Source of the DNA: Amylostereum areolatum
Lineage: Eukaryota > Basidiomycota > Agaricomycetes > Russulales > Stereaceae
Direction of reading: 5' to 3'
Assembly (NCBI GenBank): GCA_012932865.1
Contig: SAXG01000025.1
Coordinates: 587,009-651,008 of the forward strand
DNA length: 64,000 bases
How positions within the stretch are numbered: the stretch's first letter is position 1; each line of letters begins with the position of its first letter. The notes below the pieces were generated by a model. The model ran no database searches and was not told where the DNA came from. It worked only from the letters and a program-made list of their open reading frames with translations. Of the stretch, positions 34,308 through 45,925 are shown piece by piece. The position numbers were made by a program, and so were the translations under genes.

Positions 34308-35432
34308 ACATCACTCGAGCTCGGGACCACCACGCCTCATCCGAGCACCGAGGAAATTTCCCGAAAAATCTCTAGATATATAAATAAATCCAATCAGGGG
34401 GGGTGGGAGCGACGCGGTCATCGTGACCGAAGCGACAAAACACGTCCGTGTTGCTGCACAAACATTGCTTTGGAGGAAAATTGATTTGAATTTGTTTTCT
34501 GATATACAAAGTAAAAGGTATAAGTAGGGCTGTGCCATGGAGGCTACTTTGACGCTAACGGCGGTGCGTAGAGGTGCCATAGAGAGTGGGAAGGTATGAC
34601 GGTGGCCAAGTACGTGGTGGAGGTCAAGACGAAGAGCGACGCGGCGACCCGGCCGACGCGCAAGCCTAGGATGACGCAAGCAGCCACGTGCATTTGTCAA
34701 CGCGACCTGTCACGTGTCGCGTTACGATGACGTGGCTGTTGTCCCACAACCAATCAGAAAGCTCACTTGTCTCGCGGTTTGTGTCGTGACGTGACGCAGC
34801 GCTCCACCGCGTCTCTCTTTGTATTAAAGGATACTTAACGCTGTACGTTACGAGAAAGAGGCTCAAACTGTCACGGGGTCGTGTTATTTACACTTATTTG
34901 CCCACCGCTGCGAATGCCTCCAAGGCTCCATCGACCAAAATCGACCATCAGCATCATCCATCGTTTATCACACTGCCGCCCACTGTACATATGTCACTTC
35001 AAGCTTCAACCGTCCAAGCATCCACCTCCACTCCTCTTGTACCCTTGTGCCTTGCGTCATACCGGCCGGATAGCGTGCGGCATCCAGGATAACTACCTAT
35101 GATCTCACGACCATGGGAATACGCGGCGCGGTACCGGATGGCAAGGGATCAAGCTCAAGGATACTTCTTATCACTGGCTGGTTCCGTCTAGGACTCTGGG
35201 TGCCCTACCAGTGGACCTTGCCACTATTTTCCAGCCCTTCTGCCAAACAGGAGGAAGCCAGACAAATCCGACACCATCTTAGCTCGTGCATTTCTGCTCG
35301 CTCTTCTCAGATTTGCATCCTCTACAGCTTTTCACTCGAGCCATTTCAGGCCCACCCAACATAGGCACGAGACCCACTCTCCATCAAGTATGCACGTTGG
35401 CACATACTTCGAAGAAGCCAGATCCCAGCGGA

Positions 35433-35439
35433 TATAAAG
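35433..35439 (+). promoter_or_regulatory. TATA box of protease copy 1
   Basis: A tataaag element lies 69 nt before the start codon. Copy 2 has the same element 65 nt before its own start, so the promoter was duplicated with the gene. Confidence 0.6.
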
Positions 35440-35501
35440 CACGCCGAATTGACGCCAGCTCACTCATCGTTCGCAGCCCCACTCGTCTGCTTTGCCTAGC
35501 C

Positions 35502-37091
35502 ATGGAACGACTTGCGGCGTTACTTTTCCTGCTCCTTGCAAACAACGTCGCCGCCTCCGATGACGTGTACACCTCGCGTGCGGTTTCCTTGACCCCGACT
35601 GTCCAGGCGGATGCTGTCTCTCTCTCGCCGGCGCCCTTCGTCCTCAACTTGTCGCAGAAGGTTGCACGTCCCTCCGATAAGGCCAAGGCTCTTCGCCACA
35701 TCGCGAAGAAGTCCCCGAAGCATCGCGCGCACACAGACACTGCCGTCGTATTCGGGACGGCCGGAGACGAGGAATACTCTACGAACATCACCATCGGAGG
35801 GCAGTCGTTCTCAGTCATCGTCGGTACGCCCATCCGCGCTAGCTTCCATCCCTTCATTGAACGTATGCATCTCAATAGATACAGGCAGTTCCGATACTTG
35901 GTTGGCTAAGAAGGGATTCGCCTGCTTCAACCTCGACGACACCCCGGCTACACCGGAAGATTGCGGGTTCGGGACTACAGGCTTTGTCCCCGCGGATTCG
36001 CCGACGTTTGAGGCGTTTCTAGACCACAACTTTAACATATCGTATGCAGATGGCGAGGTGAGTTTCGTTCTTGCTTTCCCGCTGCCTCTCAGAACATAAG
36101 TACTATTTTAGTTCCTCACTGGCGATGTGGGCTTCGACACGGTTACCGTTGGCGGCCTCACAGTCACCCACCAAGAGATCGGAGTCGTCGATAACGCTGC
36201 TTGGTTTGGAGACGGTGTGACGACAGGCCTCATGGGACTCTGTTATCCTGGCCTTACCAGTGTGTACTCTGGAGACGACCCGGATGACGATAGCTCGTCT
36301 AATAGCGACGAGTACAATCCGTTCTTTTTCTCCGCCATCGCTGAGGGAGCTGTCAGCGAACCCAGTAGGTCTCTTCCTCATAATAGCATGGATTGCTATG
36401 TCTGACGAGTTTACAGTCATGTCCGTTGCACTCAACCGTGGCTCTGTTGATGCTGAAGCGGGATCGACAATTGACCCGAACCTTGGCTTTCTTGCCTTCG
36501 GCGGTATTGCCCCCGTGAACGTTACGTCGACAGCCGTGACTGTTCCCATCCAAGGCCAGTCGGTCGGCTCCTCCCCGAACAAGGCCTTCTTCTTCTACAC
36601 CGTCGACATCGACGCGTACGTCTTCCCCGGTTCAAGCGCGCTCTCCACCAACGGGACATCTATTCTCGACACCGGAACGACCCTTCTGTACGTGCCCACG
36701 CCAATCGCAAATGCATATCACGCGCAATTCGACCCGCCCGCCACATTCTCCGACGAGGAGGGCGCATACATCGTCTCATGCAATGCTACCGTACCACCGT
36801 TCTCGGTCATCATCGGGGGCACAACTTTCAATCTGACGTCCGCGGATGTTATCCTTCCCGTTGGCACGGACGATGACGGAAACCTATTCTGCATTTCCGG
36901 TATCGACGACGGTGGTCCTGCCGTTGACGGGAACATCTTCGTTTTGTGAGTTGCATTTGCGAAATATCGTGAATAAGCGTGTGGCTAACTGTATCTCGCT
37001 GCCTAGGGGAGACACGTTCCTGCACAACGTGGTGGCGACCTTCAACTTGGGCACAAACCAGGTTACGCTGACAGAGCGCGCTCCTTACTGA
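35502..37091 (+). CDS. Secreted A1 aspartic protease, copy 1
   Basis: Pepsin-family endopeptidase. MERLAALLFLLLANNVAA is a signal peptide, followed by a basic propeptide (FVLNLSQKVARPSDKAKAL). The first catalytic Asp is the start of DTGSSDTW, created by splicing: the intron splits its codon. The second catalytic Asp sits in ILDTGTTLLY. The flap motif near FNISYADGE carries Tyr but has Ala where the family has Gly. The end GDTFLHNVVATFNL matches the usual GDxFLRxxYxxFD. Four or five short introns are present. Copy 2, 1.1 kb downstream, is about three-quarters identical by eye. Several acidic runs (DDPDDDSSSNSDE) are also shared. The Gly-to-Ala change in the flap could affect substrate preference, but activity is likely retained. 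Confidence 0.85.
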
Positions 37092-38174
37092 GTGTACTCT
37101 CCTTGTTCGTCACCATCCCCGTGTGTTTGTAGCTGTTCGGTTGTATTGATCAGGGTTAAAATGAAAAACACGCCGCGATCATGGCTACTCACTGGACGTC
37201 GATCTGTTCGTGAAGCGTCAACGTTCAACGTTCCAACATGCACTATGCCGACGGGTGCTGTCAACAGTCTCAGCATGGTTGTAGCGCTGTTCCATGTCGT
37301 TCAGTTCCATGTCAATTCGTTACTCTCGTCTCTGCTTGCTACGTAGCTTCGTCCTTGTTTAGCTGCCTGACTTTTCTTGCTTTCTGGTGGGGTTGTCTCC
37401 GAGGCTGGCGCTGAGGACTGGGGGGAGGGTGCTTACCTGTGCTTACCGTTTTCTGCACCAGTTTGCGCATTGATCGCCGCGCTCACACCAACGGAGAATG
37501 CGACCGTTGCCCCGTGGACCCGTGTTTTTTTTCTTCCGAAATTTTCATGTCCAGCGTCGACTCTCAACGATACCGCGCGCCCATCTTTCTCCGGGTTGCC
37601 CATGCGCGCGTTGCATATAAGTATTCTTCACACTGTGGCGCATATTCGCGTGGAATCTCATGCGGGGCTCTCGCAGAAGCATGCACCCCCACCTGGACAG
37701 CGCGCGCTGATGTCACGACCATGGAAACGCGATATGGGGGGAGCCAGATGGCGAGGAAGCAAAAATAGCTTGTTATCGGCATACAAACGGTACAACGCCC
37801 ATTTATCTATAGGTGTGATTGGCATCGAGTTCGAGGTTTTGCCACCGCTGCCTCGTAACTCTCCCATGTAAGTACATAGAAGGATGGTCCTGGGCTCAGG
37901 CTTTCCTGTGTTTTGCGATCCATTTCATTGACAGGCCCGGTCGTGAAAGGCACGAACTCCAAATTTTCAATTTCATCGAGTCAACTGTCAGCATGCCGTT
38001 CCAGCGTTCCCCGAAGCTGCACCAGCTTCTTTTAGATCCATCGGCGTCGACGCACGCGTTCCTTTCTCCAATGGAGGAGCACACTTCCGAGAAGCATATG
38101 TCCCGCATGTATAAAGCCTGCAGAATCCAGGCCAACTCACTTCATCGTTCGCGGCCCCGCTCGTCTGTTCAGCC
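37092..38174. other. Spacer between the two proteases
   Basis: About 1.1 kb with no recognised gene. It holds the terminator of copy 1 and the promoter of copy 2, with the TATA element at 38110-38116. Confidence 0.5.
38110..38116 (+). promoter_or_regulatory. TATA box of protease copy 2
   Basis: A tataaag element 65 nt upstream of the start codon at 38175, in the same relative place as in copy 1. Confidence 0.6.
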
Positions 38175-39753
38175 ATGGATCGTGTCACGGCTTTCCTCCT
38201 CCTTCTCCTCGTCCGCAACGTCGCCGCTTCCGACGATGTCTTCACATCCCACTCGGTCTCCTTGACCCCGACCGTTCAAGCGGACGCCGTCTCTCTCCCG
38301 GCCGCCCCTTTCGTTCTCAACTTGTCGCAGAAGGTCGCCCGTCCCTCTGACAAGGCAAAGGCGCTCCGTCACGTCGCGACCAAGCGTCGCGCGGCCACAG
38401 ATACTGCCGTCGTGTTTGGAACCGGTCAAGATGAGGAGTACTCTGCAAACATCACCATCGGAGGGCAGTCGTTTGCGGTCATCATCGGTGTGTCCCTTTG
38501 CATTTTCCTCTTCATCTTTGCTGAATATATGCGTCGCAATAGACACGGGAAGCTCGGACACATGGCTGGTGAAGGAAGGCTTCTCCTGTTTCACCCTCGA
38601 CGACAACGCGACCACGACGGACAACTGTGCGTTTGGGTCCGCAGGCTTTGTGCCCGCAGATTCGCCAACGTACAAGGCGTTCCCGGACCACAATTTCAAC
38701 ATCTCATACGGGGATGGCGAGGTGAGCTCTCTGTTGCTGGTCTCCTTCCATCTCTCTGACTCTATTGCTGTCAGTTCATCACTGGCGATGTCGGCTTCGA
38801 AACGGTTACCGTCGGCGGCCTCACGGTCACCAATCAAGAGATCGGAGTGGTAGACAACGCTGCATGGACTGGAGATGGCGTCACATCAGGCCTCATCGGC
38901 CTCTGCTACCCCGGCCTTACCAGCGTGTACACCGGAGACGACCCAAACAACGACAGCTCGTCCAATCGCGCCAAGTACAACCCGTTTTTCTTCACCGCCA
39001 TCGCCGAGGGCGCTGTCAGCGAGCCTGGTACGTTTTCCTTCACTTCATGTATGTTTCGTCCAGCCTAAACTCGTCATTCAGTCTTTTCCGTCGCGCTGAA
39101 CCGTGGATCGGTCGCTGCTGAAGCGAACTCGACGACTGATCCCAACCTCGGTTTCCTCGCGTTCGGCGGTATCGCTCCCGTCAACGTTACGTCGACGGCC
39201 GTGACCGTGCCCATCCAAGGCCGCTCCGTCAGCTCGTCCTCGAACAACGGCTTCTTCTTCTACACTGTCGATATCGACTCGTACGTCTTCCCCGGCTCGG
39301 GCGCGCTTTCCACCAACGGAACCTCCATCCTGGACACGGGCACGACCCTCCTGTACCTGCCCACCTCCGTCGCGGACGCGTACCACGCGCAGTTCGACCC
39401 TCCTGTTAAGTTCTCCGAGCAGGATGATGCTTACGTCGTGCCGTGCAACGCGACGGCGCCGCCGTTCTCGGTGGTCATTGGAGGGAAGAGCTTCGATGTC
39501 ACTTCCGCGGATATCATCCTCCCCATCGGCACGGACGATGATGGGAACTTGGTCTGCAACTCGGGGATCGCTGACGGAGGATCCGAAGCCGACGACATTT
39601 ACATCTTGTGAGTCATTGGCGTGTCTTCAACGATATACGGGCGAAACTGATTGTTTGTAACCGTATAGGGGAGATACCTTCCTTCACAACATCGTGGCGA
39701 CCTTCAACTTGGACACAAACCAAGTTACGCTGTCAGAGCGCACTCCTTACTGA
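38175..39753 (+). CDS. Secreted A1 aspartic protease, copy 2
   Basis: A tandem paralog of copy 1 with the same plan: signal peptide (MDRVTAFLLLLLVRNVAA), propeptide with LNLSQKVARPSDKAKAL, DTGSSDTW built across an intron in the first catalytic codon, flap FNISYGDGE with the usual Gly, and second active site ILDTGTTLLYLP. It ends GDTFLHNIVATFNL and stops at 39753. Differences from copy 1 are spread through the gene and many are in loops, for example TATTTDNCAFGSAG instead of TPATPEDCGFGTTG. The intron positions match copy 1. Extracellular proteolysis for nutrition is the likely role. Confidence 0.85.
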
Positions 39754-40357
39754 ACACTTTTCCGGATTTCGCTGGGTACTTACTCGTAGCTAACCTATAC
39801 TCACGAATAATAATAATCGACGCGGTCTACCTTCGTGGCGTGTGGGTCCATTCTTGGGACGCTCGGCGATCGTGAGCGGGGCTGCATTCCACTGTGGATG
39901 GAGGCGCAGGACTTCGACGCGCTGTGCTTCAGTTGCCGTGGTCTTCTGATGCTGGCTCGAGATGCCTGTCTTTCCTCGCATTCATTTCGACCACCGTGAA
40001 CTACTGACTATCAACTATGTGCGTAATGCCGCCAATGCTCACACAGATGCTACAGAATCCGGCTAGGGATTTGCGAACACTGCTCCAAGGTATGTCTTCG
40101 CATTCCTTCGCGAGGTTGAATACAAGGCGGCTAACATATTTTAAAGATCGCTTTGCGTTCACGGCGCCTGATGTTATCGCGACTTCTATGCGGAAATATA
40201 TACTGTCAAGGTCAACGTGCACGTCCTCACGGCAACAACGTGTTATCCTGCTCCTCTATATCAACTCTCACCGCGCTCGTCTCGTCCCCAAGACCCTCAA
40301 CCGTCTTTCCTCCGTAGGTCTGCTTTCGTCACAGCGCCGCGTTTCCTCCATCAAGAT
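39754..40357. other. Intergenic before BTB9
   Basis: No gene is seen. The BTB9 reading frame is open upstream to 40217, but the sequence there (NRLSSVGLLSSQRR and similar) does not look like protein. Confidence 0.5.
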
Positions 40358-41935
40358 ATGTCCTCCGAAGACGATTCGTGGTCACAGGTCGATCCTAGCT
40401 CTAACATGTCATCCCCGATAACTGTCATTGGATCTCCCAGTCCTAGTCCACCACCCCTTACTCCCGACGCGGTCCACCTCCAACTCAAGGCTGGCGGGGA
40501 TATTCCGGTCGCACAGCCGCTGAAGCCTGCCAACGAAAAGCTTGGTGCCGTTGGTTGGAAGCTCGAGGGATTTATTGGAGCTCTCAATTCTAGTCCACCC
40601 CTTCCTCACATTCAACCCGACGCTACCGTGGAGATTCCGGTCACACAGCCGCCGAAGTCCACCAAAGAAGAGCCTGGCACACTTTATGAAAGGCACGAGA
40701 CGTTCTTCTTGGACGATGGGAGCGTCACTTTTCTTGTACGTTGTCCGGTGGCGCGCGTTAGCCCCGCTGTTTGTTCTTACCCGCCGCTTGTTAGGTAGGA
40801 AACACGCTTTACAGGCCTCACCGATTCTTCTTTGTCCGCGATTCTCCCTGGTTCGCCGCTCGCCTCTCGACAGCAACAGCACACGCAGCACAGCCTGCTA
40901 TAGGCGCCGGCCACGCGAATGCAGAGCCGATAACGCTCGACGGCGTGACCTCGCAAGACTTCGATGCTTTCCTTTCCATCATCTATCCTTCGTACGGCTT
41001 ATCATTTATGTCTCATTCGTTCTCTACTGACAATCAAGTCTGGTCTCTACAGCCGGTTCGACGAGCACGATGCGAAAACGCAGGCCCAGTGGCACTCCGT
41101 GCTCAAGCTCGCCCACATGTGGTCGTTCTCCTCCATACGCGCTCTCGCGATCCTCCATCTCGACCGCTGCATCTCCCCCTTCGACCGCCTTGTTTATGCG
41201 CGCATGTACGGGATTGAAGGCTGGGTCGTGCCCGCGCTCACCGCGCTCTGTTCCCGCGAAGATCCGCTCGAAGTGGAGGAGGTGGAGCAAATGCAGGCAA
41301 GGGATATCGCCCTCGTGGCTGACGTCCGGGAGCAGCTGCGGATACCTTCGGAGCAGTCATTGTCAAACGCGGAAGAGAAGGTCAAGAGCTGGCTGAGTGG
41401 GGCCACTAAGACCACCCGCTTGTGCACTAAACGGAAGAAGGAAGCGGAAGAGAGAGATCGAGTCCTTCATGCACAAGCCCTTTGTGAAAAAGAAAAGAGA
41501 GAGGTCCTGGAAAGGGATATGAGGGTGCAGGAAGCATACAAACGCGCGGAAAGGGAGGTTGAAGAAGCGGAAAGGAGGGCTAAAGAAGCAGCAGTAGCAG
41601 CAAGGAGGGCTAAAGAAGAAGCGGAAAGGAGGGCTAAAGAAGCAGCAGCAAGGAAGGCTCAAGAAGAAGCGGAAAGGAAGGCTAGAGAGGAGGATAGGAG
41701 GGCTAAAGAAGAAGCGGAAAGGAGGGCTAAAGAAGCAGCAGCAAGGAAGGCTCAAGAAGAAGCGGAAAGGAAGGCTAGAGAGGAGGATAGGAGGGCTAGT
41801 AAAGAGGGGTGGAGGGCTAGAGAGGAGGACAGGAGGGCTAAAGAAGAAGCGGAAAGGAAGGAAGCGGAGGACAAAATTAAAGCGAGAGAGGCGGCGATTC
41901 AGTGGGGAAAAGGATCGCGGGCAAGACAGTACTGA
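40358..41935 (+). CDS. BTB9: BTB-like protein with a repetitive charged helix tail
   Basis: Three-exon member. The N-terminus contains an internal duplication of about 45 residues: LTPDAVHLQLKAGGDIPVAQ with KPANEKLGA, then a diverged second round with PDATVEIPVTQ and KSTKEEPGT. Exon 1 ends HETFFLDDGSVTFL. Exon 2 gives VGNTLYRPHRFFFVRDSPWF, a short Ala-rich insert and DFDAFLSIIYP, without a WW domain. Exon 3 gives QWHSVLKLAHMWSFSSIRALAI, RLVYARMYGIEGWVVPAL and ARDIALVADVREQ. The C-terminal about 180 residues are Lys/Arg/Glu/Ala-rich with a 31-residue repeat, likely a long helix or coiled coil, ending IQWGKGSRARQY. Start at 40358 begins MSSEDDSWSQ. Confidence 0.85.
41603..41788 (+). repeat. 93-bp in-frame tandem repeat in BTB9
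   Basis: Two successive identical-looking 93-bp units (41603-41695 and 41696-41788) each encode 31 residues beginning RRAKEEAERRAKEAAARK; partial copies lie on both sides. The unit is in frame and gives a strictly periodic charged helix. Confidence 0.9.
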
Positions 41936-42074
41936 AAGAAGCTCCCTTCTTAGTTTTATCCATCGCGGACAATTGGGACATGGGGATAGATAACCAGAAG
42001 ATACCACCGCATTCTGTTCTCGAGCGTATATATACAAGGCGCAGGAGGACTGTCGACTTCATGCATTTCTTCTT

Positions 42075-44594
42075 CTAATACACACGCTTGACCGGCGGGA
42101 TAGATTTACACTCATTCTCGTCCAACGTCTTGTCGACAACTCCACGGTAAGCGACCTGCACGTCAGACGAGCCAGTGTCCTGTTGCGTCAAGGTGTGCTT
42201 CATCCACTTTGCGTCGTCCCGCTATATACGCCCAGAAAGCCAGAATGTAAGTATTGTGGGCCGAGGACTTGCCACTATGACTGACCTCGGGATAGTCCTC
42301 ACGGGCGTGCGCGCCGCGGGATTCTTTGCGGGCAGCGGCAGCGGCGACAGTTTGCAAGGCATTTTGCAGGAGGTTGCGTAGTTCAAGGGTCTCGATGAGG
42401 TCCCTGAATGAAAATGCGTAAGTGAGCCTGAGTTCGGGTGTTCATGCACGAAACTGAGCAACGACGTACGAGTTCCAAATCATGCTCCTGTCTTTGATCC
42501 CGATGTCCGCATACGCGTCGTACACCGCCTGCATATTCTTCAATCCCTTGTCCAATGTGTCCTGTCGCCTAAAAACCGCCGCATCACTCTGCATGCCCTT
42601 CTGCATCGCGAGTCGAAGTTCGGCGGTCGACTTCGGCCCTGTCGAAGTACGAATCCGATCGAAGTCCTCGATGCTTTGCATTCCTGTCTCGTCTGGAACC
42701 TTCTTGTGTGGTTGTCCGGGGGCAAGGTTCTCTTTGATGTGTTGCGCGCAGGCGCGGCCGAAGACGACGATGTCGAGGAGCGAGTTGGCACCGAGCCGGT
42801 TCGCGCCGTGGACAGAGACACAGGCGGCTTCGCCTGCAGCGTACAGTCCTGGGACGACTTGATCTTCGCCATCCTAAGACAAAGGTTAGCCGATGAAGGC
42901 ACCCGCGTCGAAGTTAAACCTACCACAACCGTCAAGACTTCCCCCGTATATTTGGTTGGTATTCCACCCACTGGGAAGACGGTGTTAGGTCGCACGTAGC
43001 CCTGACTAGAACACGAACCTACTGTTGTAGTGGACAGTAGGGATGACCGGTATAGGCTCCTTTGTTACGTCGACGCCCGAGAATATGGACGCGGTTTCGG
43101 AAATACCAGGGAGACGTTCGTGGAGGAGATCCGGAGGGAGGTGACTGAGTTGAAGGTATATGTGGTCCTTTTCCGGGCCGCATCCGCGACCCTCTCGGAT
43201 TTCCATGGTCATGGCCCGCGATACGACGTCGCGAGATGCCAGGTCTTTGGCTACGGGGGCGTAGCGTTCCATGAAGCGCTCTCCTTCCGAGTTGAGAAGG
43301 TAGCCTCCTTCGCCACGGCAGCCTGAGTAAAATAATCAGGATAGTCCAACCACTAAAATGGACGACGTCGACGGTTCACCTTCGCTGATCAGACAACCTG
43401 AGCCGTAGATGCCAGTCGGATGGAATTGAACGAATTCCATGTCCTGTAGTGGAAGACCTGCACGCGCGACCATGGCATTTCCATCGCCAGAGCATGTGTG
43501 GGCACTTGTGCAGCTGAAGTACGCGCGTCCATATCCTCCAGTCGCGAGAACCGTCTTGTGCGCTCGAAAGCGGTGAAGTGTTCCATCCTCCATGTTGAGC
43601 GCGATGACACCAAGGCATTCGCCGTCTTGCATTATAAGGTCGAGCGCAAAGTACTCTATGAAGAAGTTCGTGTTGTGGCGGAGGGATTGGCCGTATAAAG
43701 TGTGGAGGAGGGCGTGTCCCGTACGATCGGCCGCGCACGCGCAACGAAAAGCCTGGCCTCCTTTTCCATAATTGAGCGTGTGTCCGCCGATGGCCCGTTG
43801 GTAGAGTTTTCCCTCCGCGGTGCGCGAGAAGGGGACGCCAAAGTGTTCGAGCTGGATGGAGTTCAGCGCTGAAGGCTTCAGGACATGTACTAGGCAGAAA
43901 CGCGCACCTCAAAGACGGTAGCGGGGGCTTCGCGAGTCATATAATGAATAGCATCTTGGTCTCCCAACCAATCCGAACCTTTCACCTGGTAATATCAGCT
44001 TTCAAGACACGGGGATACGATCTAAAGCACACCGTGTCATACATGTGCCAGCGCCAGTCATCTTCGGTCATATTCTAAACATAAGCTCAGCGTGAGTGAT
44101 ATGACTTCGTGACTGAGGCACTGACCCCGAGTGCGGCATTGATGCCTCCCTGCAGCAGGTTTGAGTCTCCTGATAATCGAGCTAGATGGACCGGGGCGTA
44201 CCTGTGCAGCCACGGTATGGCTACGAGTAGGGAATAGCTTGGTTATGCATGCGGTATTGAACCCTCCTTCGGCCAGGCCGAAAGCTGCTCGTAAACCAGC
44301 ATCACCGGCGCCGCTGCCGTGAAGGTAAGCATCGATGGAAATCTGGAGTGCGTCAGGAAGACATACACGACAATTGCGTCGTATTCGTGCTCGATAAGAG
44401 GGTACGTTCCAGATGACCACGACTGGAAACATGTCAGGAAGGCGCGCCAGAAACGATCTCGAGATGGAGATAGATGAAATCACCTGAACCTCTTGGGCCC
44501 GCAGGAAGTTGGTTGCGGAGACCTTGCGTGCTCGCGCAGTCGAGTGGAATGTCCTTGTACCACTCCAGATCGTTTTCGGGACCCTCCAATACAT
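42075..44594 (-). CDS. SDH1: Succinate dehydrogenase flavoprotein subunit, mitochondrial
   Basis: Subunit A of respiratory complex II, oxidising succinate to fumarate in the mitochondrial inner membrane. The N-terminus ([20 protein letters not shown]) is a mitochondrial presequence. The FAD-binding loop is read as [17 protein letters not shown] after an intron that ends in cacggcag. SHTVAAQGG has the His that carries covalent FAD. The active-site segments are [25 protein letters not shown] and [16 protein letters not shown] (seen as [11 protein letters not shown]). The C-terminus runs [19 protein letters not shown] and ends PVKRVY. About fifteen short introns interrupt it. In the FAD loop the usual GAGGAG reads GAGDAG, a residue I would check. 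A normal length of about 640 residues is expected. Confidence 0.9.
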
Positions 44595-45265
44595 GACTTG
44601 GCGCTAAGAAAGACTGGAGGCGGCTGGGTGAGAGAAGGACTGATTATATGTGGCCTGCTGAGTGCGCGCATGACAGCTGGAACGACCGCCCGAACAGAAC
44701 AGTCTTCTGGTTCCCACCCATAGCGTTTGAGTGGACGGTGATTACGTAGCAGAGGCCTGTGGTCGACAATCGACATGGATCCAGCGAAGCGATGCGGAAC
44801 TGAGGGTGTTCGTGTTCAAGCTAGATTGGCAAAACACTTGTGAGGACATGCTGACATCGAGTCAACTTGGCACAAATGTCACCTTGCTCACTCAGTACGT
44901 AAGCCAGATCTCAGATCTCAGACGCTGGGCCTCTTGAACTTGAGGCTTGAAGCTGCTTCAATGAAGGTCTCCATCTAACCGCCACTCTGTTCCGCCTGAC
45001 GGTGACCTCTCTTGTCAGTTCTTCTTTCCCCCATAGACCAGCATAGACCCCACTCAAACCGGCGTCTACTCTATATCTTTCCTTCACTCCCTTCTGCGCG
45101 TCGCCTTCTCTTGACTGCTTGACGCTTAGCCCCAGTCCCTCGACATCTTGCAAAACTCGAGAAGGTCCTCAACTTTAAGTCGTGCTATAGGCGGCTATAG
45201 AGGCGTCCAATCTCGGCCATCGTCAACGTACAACGCGACCACAACATGCCGTTTGGGTACGTTGC
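44595..45265. other. Intergenic, no gene seen
   Basis: This stretch lies between divergently transcribed genes: the minus-strand SDH1 and the plus-strand hypothetical gene. No TATA box or domain is seen. An ATG at 45246 may be an upstream exon of the next gene. Confidence 0.4.
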
Positions 45266-45925
45266 GTGTTATTTGACCTAGCAAAGCACCGATCGGACAG
45301 ATGCAGCGTATCTCCCGAATACGATCGTTCGCTGGCATACCATCAACTATGGCGCGCCTTGCTTAGCGGGGATACATCCCCAGGCATGCGTCGTGCCGCC
45401 ATCCCCACCGAGATTATCATCTCGATCGTTCGCTTTGCCGGGCTCAAAACCTTGGACACATGTCTCAGCACGGTCAACACCAAAGGCGTGCACGTCCACA
45501 GTAGTGGGTCCGCTGTATCATCCAAGGATTGGATCTGGACCAGCCCTCTCGATAGTGCAGCCCTTGCGCGAATCGCGGCTGTGCAAGTCATCACGATCTC
45601 ATCCGACCAGGGATGGGCATCGTATCCAGAGCATGGCTCCTACAGCTGGTTTGATATCGGCCTATTGCGTCCCTCGTCTGATGTGAACCAGGAGGTGTGC
45701 TGGCGGACAAGCCACCACAATCAGCTCGCGAAGAAAGAGTCGGTGGGGTCCGTAATCACGATGGAGGACAAGATGTGGGATAACGTGAAGGTGGGCGACG
45801 TCATTGCTGTGAGGGTGTGTGCGCAGTTTGGAGGCTGGATAAACAACGCAGAGTTTGGACAGATCAAAGTCTGGAATTGGTTCGAGCCCGTCATACCAGT
45901 GTCCTCCCGGTCCCTTGAAGATTGA
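45266..45925 (+). CDS. Hypothetical protein
   Basis: I do not recognise the family with confidence. One open frame of 219 codons contains IPTEIIISIVRFAGL, which resembles the start of an F-box-like helix, then WTSPLDSAALARIAAVQVIT, DQGWASYPEHGSYSWFDIGLL and VKVGDVIAVRVCAQFGGWINNAEFG. The last parts look like a beta-rich domain shared by many uncharacterised Agaricomycete proteins. There is no signal peptide or membrane segment. The start is uncertain: the methionine at 45387 or an upstream exon starting at 45246 (ATGCCGTTTGGG followed by gtacgt) are alternatives. It lies between SDH1 and BTB10. Confidence 0.55.
   Translation: MLFDLAKHRSDRCSVSPEYDRSLAYHQLWRALLSGDTSPGMRRAAIPTEIIISIVRFAGLKTLDTCLSTVNTKGVHVHSSGSAVSSKDWIWTSPLDSAALARIAAVQVITISSDQGWASYPEHGSYSWFDIGLLRPSSDVNQEVCWRTSHHNQLAKKESVGSVITMEDKMWDNVKVGDVIAVRVCAQFGGWINNAEFGQIKVWNWFEPVIPVSSRSLED

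Larger units (their letters stand above)
33323..35501. other. Long gene-free stretch
   Basis: About 2.2 kb without a recognised gene. Open frames at 33452-33919 (minus) and 33757-34383 (plus) reach 155 and 208 codons but overlap each other, have low-complexity composition and no domain. A (gtgtc)n-like simple repeat lies at about 34281-34307. The protease promoter is at the right end. Confidence 0.5.

Noticed and set aside
33757..34383. 208-codon plus-strand open frame
   Set aside because: Overlaps a 155-codon minus-strand frame, has no domain, and a stretch resembling an ankyrin repeat in the opposite strand (34014 region) is too short and lacks a second repeat.
41363..42037. 224-codon minus-strand frame rich in Phe, Pro and Leu
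   Set aside because: It is the antisense of the charged repeat tail of BTB9; the composition is the reflection of the K/R/E/A codons.
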